A stretch of DNA of 51,786 nucleotides, taken from an uncultured Collinsella sp. Lineage in GTDB: Bacteria; Actinomycetota; Coriobacteriia; Coriobacteriales; Coriobacteriaceae. The stretch lies in NCBI GenBank assembly GCA_958433005.1, contig CAUAWV010000012.1:1-51786 (forward strand), in the 5' to 3' direction. A model generated the notes under the pieces. The model worked only from the letters and a program-made list of their open reading frames with translations. It was not told the origin of the DNA and made no database searches. Both the position numbers and the translations under genes were made by a program. Below, piece by piece: positions 51,062 through 51,786 of the stretch. Each line of letters opens with the position of its first letter. Position 1 is the first letter of the stretch.

Positions 51062-51421
51062 ATGGCACGTATTAAGCGCGCTGTTGCCGCCAAGAAGAAG
51101 CGCCGTACCGTTATGCACCGTGCGAAGGGTTACTACGGTGCCGCTTCGCGTACTTACAAGCATGCTAAAGAGCAGGTCCAGCATTCCCTGCAGTATCAGT
51201 ATCGTGATCGTCGCAACAAGAAGCGCGAGATCCGTTCTCTCTGGATCACTCGTATCAACGCTGCTGCTCGCCTGAACGATATTTCTTACTCTCAGTTCAT
51301 GCACGGCCTGAAGGTTGCCGGCATCGAGCTCGACCGCAAGGTCCTGGCTCAGATGGCTTACGAGGACATCGAGTCCTTCAACGAGCTGGCTACCATCGCC
51401 AAGAAGGCTCTCGAGGCCTAA
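51062..51421 (+). CDS. rplT: 50S ribosomal protein L20
   Basis: A 119-residue basic protein. MARIKRAVAAKKKRRTVMHR and AKGYYGAASRTYKHAKEQV at the start, then RDRRNKKREIRSLWITRINA, are L20 sequence, and length is normal (117-119). L20 binds 23S rRNA during early 50S assembly and in several bacteria represses its own operon through the infC leader. It is last in the operon and followed by a terminator. GGAG lies seven bases before the start. Confidence 0.97.
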   Translation: MARIKRAVAAKKKRRTVMHRAKGYYGAASRTYKHAKEQVQHSLQYQYRDRRNKKREIRSLWITRINAAARLNDISYSQFMHGLKVAGIELDRKVLAQMAYEDIESFNELATIAKKALEA

Positions 51422-51440
51422 TAGATTCTCTTGAATCGCT

Positions 51441-51479
51441 AGGGGAGTGTCGCGTTGTGCGCGGCGCTCCCTCTTTTTA
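51441..51479 (+). terminator. Intrinsic terminator of infC-rpmI-rplT
   Basis: An imperfect 13-14 bp GC-rich stem (AGGGGAGTGTCGCG at 51441-51454 with CGCGGCGCTCCCT at 51460-51472) is followed by CTTTTTAT. It lies 20 bp after the rplT stop. Confidence 0.85.
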
Positions 51480-51491
51480 TCTGAAGCGCGG

Positions 51492-51786
51492 TTTACATTG
51501 CTAAAAGCGCGGGTAGATAAGCACTTATAGGTGACCGATCTCTATATATTCCTGAACCAAAGGGCCATCATCTGATACGTGCGGAAGATCCGCACCAGTC
51601 TTTCTATTACCTATAGAAAGCAATATGTTGTGTAGGACTTGTGAAGAGTGGAATTGACGTCCCACAGGGCTTCGCGGTCTGGCAATATATCTCCTTGCCG
51701 CGCGGCCCGGTCGGACCGGATGAACCGCCAGGCGTGCACCTTGAGAACCGGATACTGCGAGGATGGACACATTCAGTGTCGCATCC
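51492..51786 (+). promoter_or_regulatory. Possible ribosomal RNA operon promoter and leader at the window edge
   Basis: A promoter-like TTTACA (51492-51497) and TAGATA (51514-51519) are 16 bp apart. Downstream come hairpins GTGCGGA/TCCGCAC (51579-51595) and CTTTCTAT/ATAGAAAG (about 51600-51620). CACCTTGAGAACCGG near 51737 resembles the antitermination boxA and the short conserved words found in actinobacterial rRNA leaders and spacers. No gene is evident in these 295 bases. The 16S rRNA gene, if this is right, would start beyond the window. Confidence 0.35.

Noticed and set aside
51525..51770. An 81-residue minus-strand frame at the right edge
   Set aside because: No ribosome binding site or recognisable motif; it overlaps structured, leader-like DNA.

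Overview
The window is GC-rich (about 60% by eye), densely coded chromosomal DNA. Gene content and style point to a Gram-positive anaerobe of the class Coriobacteriia, most likely Collinsella. The basis is strong AGGAGG-type ribosome binding sites, several GTG/TTG starts, a bacterial Elp3, a lactate dehydrogenase/ferredoxin-EtfA set and a RecJ-RecQ-like fusion. The species is an inference; no rRNA gene lies in the window.

Region 1 (1-2852): an Elp3-type radical SAM/GNAT tRNA-modifying enzyme, then a membrane-anchored spermidine-synthase-like protein. Region 2 (2879-8476, minus): a three-gene cassette of a TerB_N/TerB_C-type protein, a BrxD-like ATPase and an Lhr/BrxHI-like helicase. This is the best candidate for an under-described DNA-processing or anti-phage system here. 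Region 3 (8565-12603, minus): a DUF554 membrane protein, then a five-gene cluster of envelope and secreted proteins of unknown function, one with a sortase-signal-like tail. Region 4 (12950-16575): a flavin-dependent 2-hydroxyacid (lactate) dehydrogenase with EtfB and a ferredoxin-EtfA fusion, which together look like an electron-confurcating lactate dehydrogenase.

Region 5 (16572-30234): an HD hydrolase, the AzlCD amino acid exporter, a KdgT-type permease, a GGDEF membrane protein, a DMT transporter, the single-chain PurL, a CPA2 antiporter, an SDR oxidoreductase and homoserine dehydrogenase. An array of alternating inverted repeats with a 62-bp period lies at 27657-27828. Region 6 (30733-35594): a complete livJHMGF branched-chain amino acid ABC transporter operon. 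Region 7 (about 35600-37324): a scar of decayed mobile DNA (IS110 transposase fragment, frameshifted ParB-like fragment) that has cut off the last gene of a PadR-DUF1700-DUF4097-type operon.

Region 8 (37609-49666): CutC, a GalT/HIT-like protein, a BASS-family transporter, a giant RecJ-RecQ-like fusion, the RelA/SpoT ppGpp enzyme, an MBL-fold hydrolase, class II fructose-bisphosphate aldolase, a repeat-rich spacer and a transglutaminase-like protein. Region 9 (49706-51786): tRNA-Leu(CAA) with an attachment-site-like duplication of its 3' end, then the infC-rpmI-rplT translation operon. That operon has a structured leader with an attenuator, and infC apparently starts at a rare ATA codon. The right edge may be the promoter and leader of a ribosomal RNA operon.
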